This document shows positions 43,715-52,140 of a stretch of DNA of 60,407 nt, one piece after another. The DNA is from Verrucomicrobiota bacterium (GTDB taxonomy: Bacteria > Verrucomicrobiota > Verrucomicrobiia > Verrucomicrobiales > V1-33). The notes beneath the pieces were generated by a model. It ran no database searches. It worked only from the letters and a program-made list of their open reading frames with translations, and was not told the origin of the DNA. Made by a program: the position numbers and the translations under genes. The stretch's first letter is position 1. Every line of letters starts with the position of its first letter. The stretch is from assembly GCA_003402705.1 (NCBI GenBank), contig QQNF01000013.1:1-60407 (forward strand). Direction: 5' to 3'.

Positions 43715-44911
43715 ATGCCGGGGCAGCAAGCGAGAGAGATGCTAGGGGCGATGCGCCGGCTGCCGTCGGGGATGTGGCTGCTGGCGGCGGGGACGTTTGT
43801 GAATCGGTTTGCGACGTTTCTGGTGCCGTTTCTGACGATGTTCATGACGCGGCGGGGGTTCAGTGCGGGTGAGGCGGGGCTGGCGGTGACGCTTTACGGG
43901 GCTGGGGCGTTTGGGTGCACGCTGATTGCGGGGCCTGCGGCGGACCGGTTTGGGAGGAACCGGATCATGGCGGTGTCGCTGCTGGCGGAGGCGTGCATGG
44001 TGTTCTGCATGGGGTTTGCGGGTGAGTCTCTGGTGGCGATCTGTGTTTTGGCGACGCTGGCAGGGTTTGCGGGGCAGGGGGCGCAGCCGGCGATGCATGC
44101 GATGGTGGCGGATCTGGTGCCGGAGGAGGACCGGGTGCCGGCGATGCTGCTGCAGCGGTTTGCGATCAATACGGGGTGGGCGTTTGGGCCGGCGGTGGCT
44201 GGGTTTGTGGCGGACTCGCACAGTTATCAGTGGCTGTTCACGGCGGATGCGTGCACGTCGCTACTGTTTGCGGGCCTGAGCTGGTTTTTTCTGCCGCATG
44301 GGAATTCGCAGCGTGCGGGCGAGACGGCGTGGAAGCCGGCGTTGCGGAGCCTTGCGGGGAGTCCTGACATGATTCGTCTGCTGGCGGCGACGGTGTGTGC
44401 GGCGTTTTTATTCCGGCAGGTGAGTACGGCGATGAATCTGCATCTGCTGAGCGGTGGCTATACGGAGAAGCACTGTGGGATGGTGCAGTCGCTGAATGGC
44501 CTGCTGGTGATTCTGCTGGAGATTCCGCTAGCGGCGATGACGAGTCGCTGGCTGCCGCGGCGGGCGGTTGCGGCCGGGTTTTTTCTGATTGGAGCGGGGG
44601 TGGCGGTGAACGCTGCGGGACCGGGCCTGATGGCGGCGGTGGCGTCGATGGTGGTGCTGACGTTCGGGGAGATGCTGAGCCTGCCTCGGCATTCGGCGTG
44701 GGTGCAGCAGCTTTCGCCTGCGGACATGCGCGGGCGTTACGCGGGGATGGCGTCGTTTGCGTGGTCGGGTGGTGCGACGTTCGGCGGGTGGTCGGGGCTG
44801 ATGCTTTTCGCGTGGAATCCTAACTCGCTGTGGGCGGTGTGCGGGTTGCTTGGGGTAGCATCGGTGTGGCTGCTCGGGCGGGGATCGGGGCGGGTGAGGG
44901 GTGCGGAGTGA
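43715..44911 (+). CDS. MFS transporter
   Basis: The product has 398 residues with about 12 hydrophobic helices. The loop between helices 2 and 3 has the major-facilitator motif GPAADRFGRNRI. Early segments (TFVNRFATFLVPFLTMFMTRRG and GAGAFGCTLIAGP) resemble the drug/sugar-efflux branch. Substrate cannot be inferred. It starts 53 bp after purH and may be cotranscribed. The inner-membrane location is clear from hydrophobicity. Confidence 0.88.
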   Translation: MPGQQAREMLGAMRRLPSGMWLLAAGTFVNRFATFLVPFLTMFMTRRGFSAGEAGLAVTLYGAGAFGCTLIAGPAADRFGRNRIMAVSLLAEACMVFCMGFAGESLVAICVLATLAGFAGQGAQPAMHAMVADLVPEEDRVPAMLLQRFAINTGWAFGPAVAGFVADSHSYQWLFTADACTSLLFAGLSWFFLPHGNSQRAGETAWKPALRSLAGSPDMIRLLAATVCAAFLFRQVSTAMNLHLLSGGYTEKHCGMVQSLNGLLVILLEIPLAAMTSRWLPRRAVAAGFFLIGAGVAVNAAGPGLMAAVASMVVLTFGEMLSLPRHSAWVQQLSPADMRGRYAGMASFAWSGGATFGGWSGLMLFAWNPNSLWAVCGLLGVASVWLLGRGSGRVRGAE

Positions 44912-44947
44912 GGCGGCGGGGATCCTTTTGAAGCGATGCCGTCACCC

Positions 44948-44974
44948 TTGACGGCGCGGCATCCGGGATAGGGT
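44948..44974 (+). promoter_or_regulatory. Candidate promoter of the ABC transporter operon
   Basis: TTGACG (44948-44953), a 15-bp spacer and TAGGGT (44969-44974) lie just before the ATG at 44981. The -35 box overlaps a small hairpin, CCGTCA-ccct-TGACGG (44939-44954). The spacer is shorter than ideal and the leader would be very short. Confidence 0.4.
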
Positions 44975-44980
44975 GGAGGC

Positions 44981-45865
44981 ATGTCAACTGTGGCGGCCGT
45001 CAGTGTCGAACAGCTCACGCGGGTCTTCCGCGTTCCGGGCCTGCGGCGTCGTGAATTCACGGCGGTGTCGGACGTGTCGGTGGAGGTGCAGCCTGGAGAG
45101 GTTTACGGGTTGATCGGGCCGAATGGATCCGGGAAGAGCACGACGATGAAAGTGCTGCTGGGGTTGCTGCGGGCGACGAGCGGCAAGTGTGCGATTTTCG
45201 GGCGGGACAGTGCGCGGGTGGACAGTCGGGAGGAGGTTGGGTATCTGCCGGAGAATCCGTATTTCTACAAGCATCTGACGGGAGCGGAGACACTGGAGTT
45301 TTATGGGAAGCTGTGCGGGTTGCGGGGGCGGGAGCTGCGCGACCGGATTGGGGAGATGCTGGCGCTGGTGGATCTTGAGGAATCGCGGGACCGGAGGCTT
45401 GGGGGGTATTCGAAGGGGATGCTGCAGCGGATTGGGCTGGCGCAGGCGATCATTCACCGGCCGAGACTGGTGGTGCTTGATGAGCCGACGGCTGGGGTGG
45501 ATCCGCTGGGGTCGAGGCAGATTCGGGATCTGATCCTGGAATTGAAGCGCCGGGGGATCACAGTGATCCTTTCGTCGCATTTGCTAGAGCAGGTGCAGGA
45601 AGTCTGCGACCGCATCGGGATTATTTTCCGCGGGCGGATGCTGAGGGAGGGTAGCCTTGCGGAGATTACGGAGGTGGGGAACCGATCGGAGCTTGTGCTG
45701 GAGGGGATGACGCCGGAGTTGATGGAGGAAATCCGTGCGCTGGCGGCGGCGAGAGGAGCGAAGTGGATCCATGACGGGCATCCGAGGACGACCCTTGAAA
45801 CCCTGTTCCTTGAAGTGACGAGTGCTGCTGCGGAGGCGGCGCGGGCTTCTGGTGGCAAATCCTGA
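44981..45865 (+). CDS. ABC transporter ATP-binding protein
   Basis: The product has 294 residues with a complete nucleotide-binding domain: Walker A GPNGSGKSTT (46-55), signature region LGGYSKGMLQR (140-150), Walker B LVVLDEPT (163-170) and H-loop His200. The C-terminal ~80 residues are the extension typical of ABC-2 type exporters. It works with the permease encoded 6 bp downstream. Substrate is unknown; family members export lipids, antibiotics, polysaccharides or copper-site factors. Confidence 0.93.
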   Translation: MSTVAAVSVEQLTRVFRVPGLRRREFTAVSDVSVEVQPGEVYGLIGPNGSGKSTTMKVLLGLLRATSGKCAIFGRDSARVDSREEVGYLPENPYFYKHLTGAETLEFYGKLCGLRGRELRDRIGEMLALVDLEESRDRRLGGYSKGMLQRIGLAQAIIHRPRLVVLDEPTAGVDPLGSRQIRDLILELKRRGITVILSSHLLEQVQEVCDRIGIIFRGRMLREGSLAEITEVGNRSELVLEGMTPELMEEIRALAAARGAKWIHDGHPRTTLETLFLEVTSAAAEAARASGGKS

Positions 45866-45871
45866 CGTATC

Positions 45872-46792
45872 ATGGAAACTGCAGCACCTCTCCGCCGGCA
45901 CCGATCATTTTCCTTCGGGCGGGTCTGGACCATTGCGACGGGAACGCTGACGCAGTTGGTGCGGATGAAGGTGTTTGCGTTCATGGCGATTTTTGCGGTG
46001 GTGCTGATCGGGGCGAGTTTTGCGTTCGCGGATCTGAAGACCGAGCAGGAATTGAAGATGCTGAAGGACGTGTCGTTTGCGGCGATTCAGCTGTTCTGCA
46101 TGCTGTTTGCGATCGCGGGGACGGCGATGCTGATTCCGCGGGATGTGGAGGATCGAACGCTGTATACGATTCTGTGCAAACCGGTGTCGCGGCTGGAGTA
46201 TCTGCTAGGAAAGCTGGGCGGGATGGTGCTGGTGCTGGTGATCAGTCTGGGGGCAATGGATCTGCTGTTCACCGGGGTGCTGCATTTGAAGCAGCGGACG
46301 GTGGTGGAGCAGAATGTTGCGGAGCTGGAGTACCGGCCATTCCGGAGTCAGGAAGAGCGGGAGAAGGCGGTGGCGGAGATTATTGAAGTGGCGACGCAGC
46401 AGGGGGCGAGCTGGAACCTGCAGGCGGGGATGGCGGCGATTCTGGCGAAGTCGATCGTGCTGACTGCGGTGACGCTGCTGGTGAGCACGTTTGCGACCTC
46501 GACGCTGTTCACGATCATGGTTTCGCTGGCGCTGATGGTGATTGGTCATGCGCAGGGGCTGGCTCGGGAGGTGCTGCTGGATGAAGCGGATGGAGCGGTG
46601 CTGCCGAGGCTAGTGGCGGGCGGGGTGGCGCTGCTGTTTCCGGATTTCAAGACCTTTGATGTGCTGGATGCGGTGATCACGGGGACGGTGGTGCCGGGAG
46701 TCGAGGTTTTGAAGATGGGTGGGTTGTGCGGCATTTACTGTGTGCTGTACATGCTGGCGGCGTGGGTGCTTTTTGCGGACAAGGAACTCTGA
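45872..46792 (+). CDS. ABC-2 type transporter permease
   Basis: The product has 306 residues. After a basic cytoplasmic start there are about six membrane helices (for example VFAFMAIFAVVLIGASFAF at about 34-52 and MVLVLVISLGAMDLLFTGV), with a hydrophilic segment at about 130-180 (EYRPFRSQEEREKAVAEI). It resembles permeases of the NosY/ABC-2 kind. The gene is 6 bp after the ATPase and 4 bp before the next gene, so the three form one operon. Confidence 0.87.
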   Translation: METAAPLRRHRSFSFGRVWTIATGTLTQLVRMKVFAFMAIFAVVLIGASFAFADLKTEQELKMLKDVSFAAIQLFCMLFAIAGTAMLIPRDVEDRTLYTILCKPVSRLEYLLGKLGGMVLVLVISLGAMDLLFTGVLHLKQRTVVEQNVAELEYRPFRSQEEREKAVAEIIEVATQQGASWNLQAGMAAILAKSIVLTAVTLLVSTFATSTLFTIMVSLALMVIGHAQGLAREVLLDEADGAVLPRLVAGGVALLFPDFKTFDVLDAVITGTVVPGVEVLKMGGLCGIYCVLYMLAAWVLFADKEL

Positions 46793-46796
46793 AGGG

Positions 46797-47675
46797 ATGA
46801 GTATTCCGCCCCGCCGCATTGTGCTTGCGCTGGCTATCATTGTGGCCGGTGGGGTATTGCGGCTGCCGTTTGAGCAGGCTCGGACCCGGGACCTTCAGCA
46901 GCGAGGGATTCTTGAGCCGCCGCTCAGTGCGTCGCTGCGTGATGAGCTGGGGCAGTCGTTTTTCATTGCGGTGCTGGGCGGGTTTCGTTCGGTGGTGGCG
47001 AGTCTGGTGGAATTGAAAACGATCCGGCCGTGGCAGGAGCGGCAGTGGGGGCTGGTGGATGAGTACTATGCGATCTGCAACAAGCTCCAGCCGCGGGAGT
47101 GGCACTACTGGGACCTGCGGGCGTGGCATGCGGGTTTCAATGCGGCGGACAATTACCAGTATGAGTCGGTGCGTTCGCCGGCGGTGAAGACGATGAAGTC
47201 GCGGCAGGCGTTTGTGAAGGCGATTGGGCTGATTGAGGAAGGGCTGCGGTACAATCCGAAGGTCTACCAGTTGTATGAACGGCTTCGGTTGCTGCATACG
47301 AGCGAGCTGAATCCGGAGCCGGATTTTCTGGCGGCGTCGCGAGCGTGTGAGATGGGGGCGACGTGTCCTGGGGCGCCGCCTTACCTGCGGCGTTTTGCGG
47401 CGTATCATCTGGCGGACGTGCCGGGTCGCGAGCTTGAGGCGTGGCGGCGGCTGATGGATTTATACCGGAGCGAGGATCCGATGGACCGTTCGCCATCGGT
47501 CGGGCTGAGGCTGGCGGTGCTGGAGCCGACAGTGACCAAGCTTGACCCGTCGGCGATGCTGCCGGTGGAGATTGCGCCGCACGCGGTGCGGATGCGTGCG
47601 ATTTGGAAGGCGAACCGTGAGAAGGCGCAGATGCAGCGCGTGCAGATAGGTTCTCCCGTTCAGGGAGGGCACTGA
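46797..47675 (+). CDS. Membrane-anchored hypothetical partner of the ABC transporter
   Basis: The product has 292 residues, starting 4 bases after the permease stop, with an AAGG ribosome site inside that overlap region. One N-terminal hydrophobic helix (RIVLALAIIVAGGVLRL) anchors a soluble, Trp/Tyr-rich helical domain that looks TPR-like (AIGLIEEGLRYNPKVYQLYE). Residues EWHYWDLRAWHAGFNAADNY form a distinctive segment. No known domain was recognised. Tight coupling to the ATPase and permease suggests a periplasmic accessory or substrate-handling protein. Confidence 0.8.
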   Translation: MSIPPRRIVLALAIIVAGGVLRLPFEQARTRDLQQRGILEPPLSASLRDELGQSFFIAVLGGFRSVVASLVELKTIRPWQERQWGLVDEYYAICNKLQPREWHYWDLRAWHAGFNAADNYQYESVRSPAVKTMKSRQAFVKAIGLIEEGLRYNPKVYQLYERLRLLHTSELNPEPDFLAASRACEMGATCPGAPPYLRRFAAYHLADVPGRELEAWRRLMDLYRSEDPMDRSPSVGLRLAVLEPTVTKLDPSAMLPVEIAPHAVRMRAIWKANREKAQMQRVQIGSPVQGGH

Positions 47676-47697
47676 GATGGGGCGGCGGTGGCCGGGA

Positions 47698-48279
47698 TCA
47701 GGAAACGAGGAAGGCTTCCCAGTCGCGGATGCCGAGGGTATTGCGGATGAAGGCGGAAGCGGGGAGTTCGCGTGGCGGGGAAGGGGCGCGGAGGAGTTGC
47801 AGACCTGCTTCGTCGGGAGTGCGGTCGCCTTTGCGCTGGTTGATGCGTTTGCAGGCGAGCACGCAGTTTTCCCATGAGGAGGCGCCGCCGCGACTGCGTG
47901 GGATGACGTGATCGATGTTGCCTTCGCCGGGTTGGAGACGGCGGCCGGTGTACTGGCAGACGCCGCCGTCGCGTTCCCAGAGACCGCGGAGAGAGAAGCT
48001 GAGACGTCGGCGGGGCATTCTGGCGAAGCGGGCGAGCACGAGGACGGTGGGTGCGCGCACGGCACCGCGGACGGTGCGGACCGGGAGGTCGTGATCGCGG
48101 ACTGGGAGGGTGAGCCATTCGGCCCATTTGACTGGGCGCATGCCATCGTCGGTGATGTCGAGGGCGCTGGCGGAACCAGCGGCCAACATGCCGAAAGCAT
48201 CGGCGGGAGATTTGACGTCGATGGCCTGCCAGTGCCGGTTGAGCACCAGCACAGTGGGACGGCTGAGAATATCGCTCAT
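47698..48279 (-). CDS. HNH endonuclease
   Basis: The product has 193 residues. The N-terminal ~95 residues (VLVLNRHWQAIDVKSPADAF) are the conserved lead domain of a widespread stand-alone HNH family. The HNH core lies at about 108-150: CQYTGRRL, then NIDHVIPRSRGG, then ENCVLACKRINQRKG. The Cys residues C108 and C139/C143 can bind structural zinc. Cellular role is unknown; the family is common in free-living bacteria and is not tied to mobile elements. It converges on the ABC operon. Confidence 0.9.
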   Translation of the reverse strand: MSDILSRPTVLVLNRHWQAIDVKSPADAFGMLAAGSASALDITDDGMRPVKWAEWLTLPVRDHDLPVRTVRGAVRAPTVLVLARFARMPRRRLSFSLRGLWERDGGVCQYTGRRLQPGEGNIDHVIPRSRGGASSWENCVLACKRINQRKGDRTPDEAGLQLLRAPSPPRELPASAFIRNTLGIRDWEAFLVS

Positions 48280-48426
48280 GGTTGCTCGGGAGTTCTTGAT
48301 GACGCGGCGGGAGCGGGTGTCCTGAAGGGAACATCCGGAGCGGGTCGAACTGGCCCGCTCATGCGCGCGCTTGACCTAAACGCACAACTTTTCTCCCGGC
48401 AACCGCGGGATGAGAGTGAATGTTTC

Positions 48427-51400
48427 TCAGGGATTGCCGAGTTGGTGGATGGTGCCGTGGAGGATGCGTTCGGTGTCCTTGCCATCGGTACCGCGGAGAC
48501 GGCAGGTGACGGAGACGCCCATGGCGGGGCGGAGTGCGGGCACGGTGAGCGTCAGTGATTTTCCGTCGCGGAGGGTGGCGGCGGTGACAGGGAGGGCGGA
48601 TTCGCCGATGTGTTCACTGCCGTAGTTGGCGGAGCGTTTGAGGTCCCATGCGCGGACCTCGTAGCGGGTGAGGTCGCTGGCGGTGGCGGCGTCGAGGGCG
48701 TCGCTGAAGTCGAGTTTGACGGAGGCTTTCGCGAAGCGGAGACCGATGGGTTGGAGGGCGGGTTTGCCTGTCCAGCGGACGCGGTAGAAGCCGCCGGGCT
48801 GACTTTGATTGCCGGCCCATGCGAACATGCCGCAGGCGTAGAACTGGCCGTCGGTGGGGTGGAAGCGGCCGCGCATGACGCCTGTGGGGAACTGAGGCAT
48901 GGGCAGGGCGCACATGCCGCCCTGGGGTTGGCCGCCGGACTTTTCGAAGGGGACGGTGTAGATTTTTCCGTAGCCGTAGGAGAGGTTGAGGAGGGAGCCG
49001 TTGAGTGGGCCCCATTTGGCGTCTTTGGGGACCCAGACGAGTTCCGACGGTGAGCGGTCGAAGGCGTTGGTGATCCAGCAGAGCGGCTGCTGCATGGCGC
49101 TGTTGCTGCTGTCGGTGATATTGTGATAGCCGAACATGTTGCCGTAGAATTCGTCAGGGCCGGTGCCGCGGACGAGATTGATGCGGTTTTTCGGGGTCCA
49201 GTGGCCTTCCTGATCGGTGACGAAGAACGTGCCGTCGGGATTGAGGCAGACTCCATTGGCGGCGCGGAATCCGGTGGCGAGGATGTCGGTGTGGGTGCCG
49301 TCGGCGCTGACGCGGAGGAGCGTGCCGTGATGGGCGACGACTTCCTTGAGGGCGTGGCGTGCCGATTTGGCGTAGTAGAAGTTGCCTGCGGCATCCGATT
49401 GGAGACCCATGGCGAATTCATGGAAGTGCTCGGTGACCTGGTGGTCGGAGTTGAAGCATTCGATGAAGTCGGTTTCGCCGTCGGCGTTGAGGTCGTGGAG
49501 TTTTGCGAGCTGATCGCGGCAGCAGACGAAGATGGCTCCGTTGATGATTTTGAGGCCGAGCGGCTGGAAGAGGCCGGAGGCGATGCGGCGCCATTTGAGT
49601 TCGCCGAGAGGTTGCTGAGTGAGGCCTGAGACTGTCCAGACGTCGCCCATCCATGTGCAGACGGCGGCGCGGTCGGCATCGGGGTAGAAGTCGAATCCGG
49701 TGAGGCGGAGCCATGATTGCCATGGGTTGGCGGCGGCGTCCGGGTGGGTGATGACGTCGGTGGCGAAGGGACCGTTGTCGTCGCCGGGGATCCCTTGAGT
49801 GATGACATCCTGAGGCCAGTGTGCGGGGCCGCCTTTGGTTAATGATGCGAGGTCGAGGGGGAGCCGTGCGGCATTGATGAGGGCGGCGCGGGTGGCGTCG
49901 TCTGCGCCTTTGGTGATGCCGATGCGGAACTGTGCCGGGGTGGCGGCGGCGGGAATGGTGAGGAGGTGGAAGCCGGCGGACTTTGTCAGGGTTGTGCCAG
50001 GCGCGGAGGTGTCGATCTGGAGGCCATCGGCGTACGGAGCGATTCTGAGACTTAGGTTGTGGGGGGATTTTGTGACATTGAGCGTCCGGATGAAGAGCGG
50101 GTGTGCGCCGTATTCGACGACTTCGGCGGCTTCGAGGATGCGGGCCTTGCCGACGGAGTACTGGAGGATGCTGTGGTTGCCGTGGCGGTAGAGACCTTCG
50201 TAGCGGCACCATGAGCGTGGCAGTGGGCCGTAGGGTTTGCCGTCGCGGCCGAGGAAGCGCACGTCTTCCCATGATCCGTTTTCCGGATTGGCCCATGCGG
50301 GTTGGTTAGGATTGGTGAAGAGGAGATCGCCGGTGAGACTGGAGTGAGTGCCGTGGGAGCCGTCGAAGGCGACGCCTCGCCAGTCGATGAATTTGCCGGT
50401 CATGGCGGCGGCGGCCTGGAGCGTGTCGTGTTCGTAGATCATCCATGCGCGGCCTCTGGAAACGCCGCCGGGGCCGTCATCGAGCCGTGTGGCGATAGCC
50501 TTCTGGGCGATGTTGCCGGGAGCGATCTGATAGGTCCACTGGAGGGCCGGGCCGAAGTTCATGCGTTCGTATTGAGTGGCCGGGTCCTCTTTCGGGGCCT
50601 GTTCGGCGGCGAGCGACTTCATGCGGAGAGGCAGGGAAGCGAGGGCTGCGTCGTCGACGGCCGAGTATTGTGATGCGTTGAAAGGCTTGAGAAAGGTTTC
50701 GCGGATGTAGTGGATAACGGCGTATTTCTGTGAGGCGGTGTACTGCGGCATTGGCATCATGAGGCCGTAGCCGTGAGTGAGCGTCTGGAACTGGCGCCAT
50801 GGATCGCTGCCGTTCTTGAACGGGTCCTTGTGGAACCGGCGGGAGGTCGGCATGGAGCCTTCTTTGGATTCGGTGCCGTGGCAGGTGACGCAGAGAGTGC
50901 TGTAGATGCGCGCTCCCTCGGCGAGGGTTTCGGCATTCCAGCCGCGGATGAGGGCGGCATGATCTGCGGAGTCGAGAGGCTGGACCCATGCGTTGCGGAT
51001 TTCCGTGCCGCCGGAAAGTGTCAGTGTTAGAGGGACGGGAATGCCTGGGATGCCGCGAGGGAACGTGGCTTCGTCCGCTTCGCCGGTCCATTGATACATG
51101 GGCGTGTTGATGCTGCCGGCATCTCCTGAGCTGAGCTGCTTTGCTTCGGAGTCGTTGAGGGCACGTTCCCAGTAGCGGATGCCGCTGACCGCGCCTTTTG
51201 TCAGGTCGCCGAGGAAGCCTCCGGAGCCGCGGCTGGTCTGGAACGTGTGGCCGTCGGCGTCGGGTTTGAGCATGCCGTCTTTGGCGGAGTCTGGGCGGCC
51301 ATCGATGAAGAATTGGGCCCTGCCATTGCTGAGGCGGAGCACGGCGGTGTGCAGCTTGCCGTCATTGAGGCCGGCGCGGCGGCTGGAGATTTCTCCTAAC

Positions 51401-51963
51401 CAGCCGATGTCGAAGAACAGGCGACCGTCGCGGAGGCCGACCATTTTGGCGTTGGGCTCCCATTTTTCGGGGCGGCAGAAGGAGAAGAGTGCGCCTTCGC
51501 CTTCGGAGCGGAACTGGACCATGGCGGTGAAGTCCCGGTCGAAGCGCAAACCGTCCGCGGCGGGGCCGTTTGATTTGCCGGAACCCGACAATGGTTTGGC
51601 GGTGGTGGCTTTGCCGTCGATGGTGGTTTCGAAGAAGCCGGGTCTGCCTGCGGTCATTTCCGCCCGCAATTCGAGGACGTGCCATGTGGCGTCGGGTGGT
51701 GCATTGAGGGCGATTGGTTCGCCTGTTCCGGCCTGGACGGCGGCGGTTGCCGACTGATCCGGAAGGCGGAACTCGAGGTGGAGCCGGAAGTTTGCGAGCG
51801 GCTGTGCCTGCTTCAGCGATTGTGGATCCTTGGTCGGGCGGAAGCCTTCGAACACGGATGTCCGGGTTTGCTCAGGGGTGAGGGAAGGGATCAGCGGAAC
51901 CTGCGCGTTCAGGGGCAAGGCGGTCAGAACGGCGGAAGACAGTAAAAGCGGGAGCAGTCTCAT
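48427..51963 (-). CDS. Exported LamG / cytochrome c / DUF6797 / propeller protein
   Basis: The product has 1178 residues; the start at 51963 gives the signal peptide MRLLPLLLSSAVLTALPLNA. Residues about 50-280 form a LamG-like jelly roll (LHLEFRLPDQ; GRAQFFIDGRPD). A monohaem cytochrome follows with C358-V-T-C361-H362 and Met candidates in GLMMPMPQ. Residues about 500-650 match DUF6797 (WRGVAFDGSHGTHSS, RYEGLYRHGNHSI). The C-terminal part is a beta-propeller like those of PQQ or sorbosone dehydrogenase proteins (LNADGETDFIE; VSADGTHTDILATGFRAANG). Such proteins are typical of Verrucomicrobiota and Planctomycetes and are thought to act in periplasmic carbohydrate oxidation. It is divergent from the second giant cytochrome, 177 bp between starts. 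Confidence 0.85.
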   Translation of the reverse strand: MRLLPLLLSSAVLTALPLNAQVPLIPSLTPEQTRTSVFEGFRPTKDPQSLKQAQPLANFRLHLEFRLPDQSATAAVQAGTGEPIALNAPPDATWHVLELRAEMTAGRPGFFETTIDGKATTAKPLSGSGKSNGPAADGLRFDRDFTAMVQFRSEGEGALFSFCRPEKWEPNAKMVGLRDGRLFFDIGWLGEISSRRAGLNDGKLHTAVLRLSNGRAQFFIDGRPDSAKDGMLKPDADGHTFQTSRGSGGFLGDLTKGAVSGIRYWERALNDSEAKQLSSGDAGSINTPMYQWTGEADEATFPRGIPGIPVPLTLTLSGGTEIRNAWVQPLDSADHAALIRGWNAETLAEGARIYSTLCVTCHGTESKEGSMPTSRRFHKDPFKNGSDPWRQFQTLTHGYGLMMPMPQYTASQKYAVIHYIRETFLKPFNASQYSAVDDAALASLPLRMKSLAAEQAPKEDPATQYERMNFGPALQWTYQIAPGNIAQKAIATRLDDGPGGVSRGRAWMIYEHDTLQAAAAMTGKFIDWRGVAFDGSHGTHSSLTGDLLFTNPNQPAWANPENGSWEDVRFLGRDGKPYGPLPRSWCRYEGLYRHGNHSILQYSVGKARILEAAEVVEYGAHPLFIRTLNVTKSPHNLSLRIAPYADGLQIDTSAPGTTLTKSAGFHLLTIPAAATPAQFRIGITKGADDATRAALINAARLPLDLASLTKGGPAHWPQDVITQGIPGDDNGPFATDVITHPDAAANPWQSWLRLTGFDFYPDADRAAVCTWMGDVWTVSGLTQQPLGELKWRRIASGLFQPLGLKIINGAIFVCCRDQLAKLHDLNADGETDFIECFNSDHQVTEHFHEFAMGLQSDAAGNFYYAKSARHALKEVVAHHGTLLRVSADGTHTDILATGFRAANGVCLNPDGTFFVTDQEGHWTPKNRINLVRGTGPDEFYGNMFGYHNITDSSNSAMQQPLCWITNAFDRSPSELVWVPKDAKWGPLNGSLLNLSYGYGKIYTVPFEKSGGQPQGGMCALPMPQFPTGVMRGRFHPTDGQFYACGMFAWAGNQSQPGGFYRVRWTGKPALQPIGLRFAKASVKLDFSDALDAATASDLTRYEVRAWDLKRSANYGSEHIGESALPVTAATLRDGKSLTLTVPALRPAMGVSVTCRLRGTDGKDTERILHGTIHQLGNP

Positions 51964-52140
51964 ATTCGGTGGGAGCGATGCTGACAGGCTGCGGGGAGGC
52001 TGCCACTGGCGATTTCTCCGCAAACCGGGCTGAATTCCGTCGTGGCTGTCTGGCTGGAAGGGGTGATCCGGATTGCGGATGCAAAGCCTTCCGCTGGGAG
52101 ACGTTTGGTGTTACTTCTGATGCTTTCACCGATTTTCTCC

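Noticed and set aside
24512..47675. CCWGG (Dcm/EcoRII-type) avoidance as the cause of NCATGG usage
   Set aside because: CCTGG and CCAGG occur freely elsewhere in the same genes, so general site avoidance does not explain the pattern.
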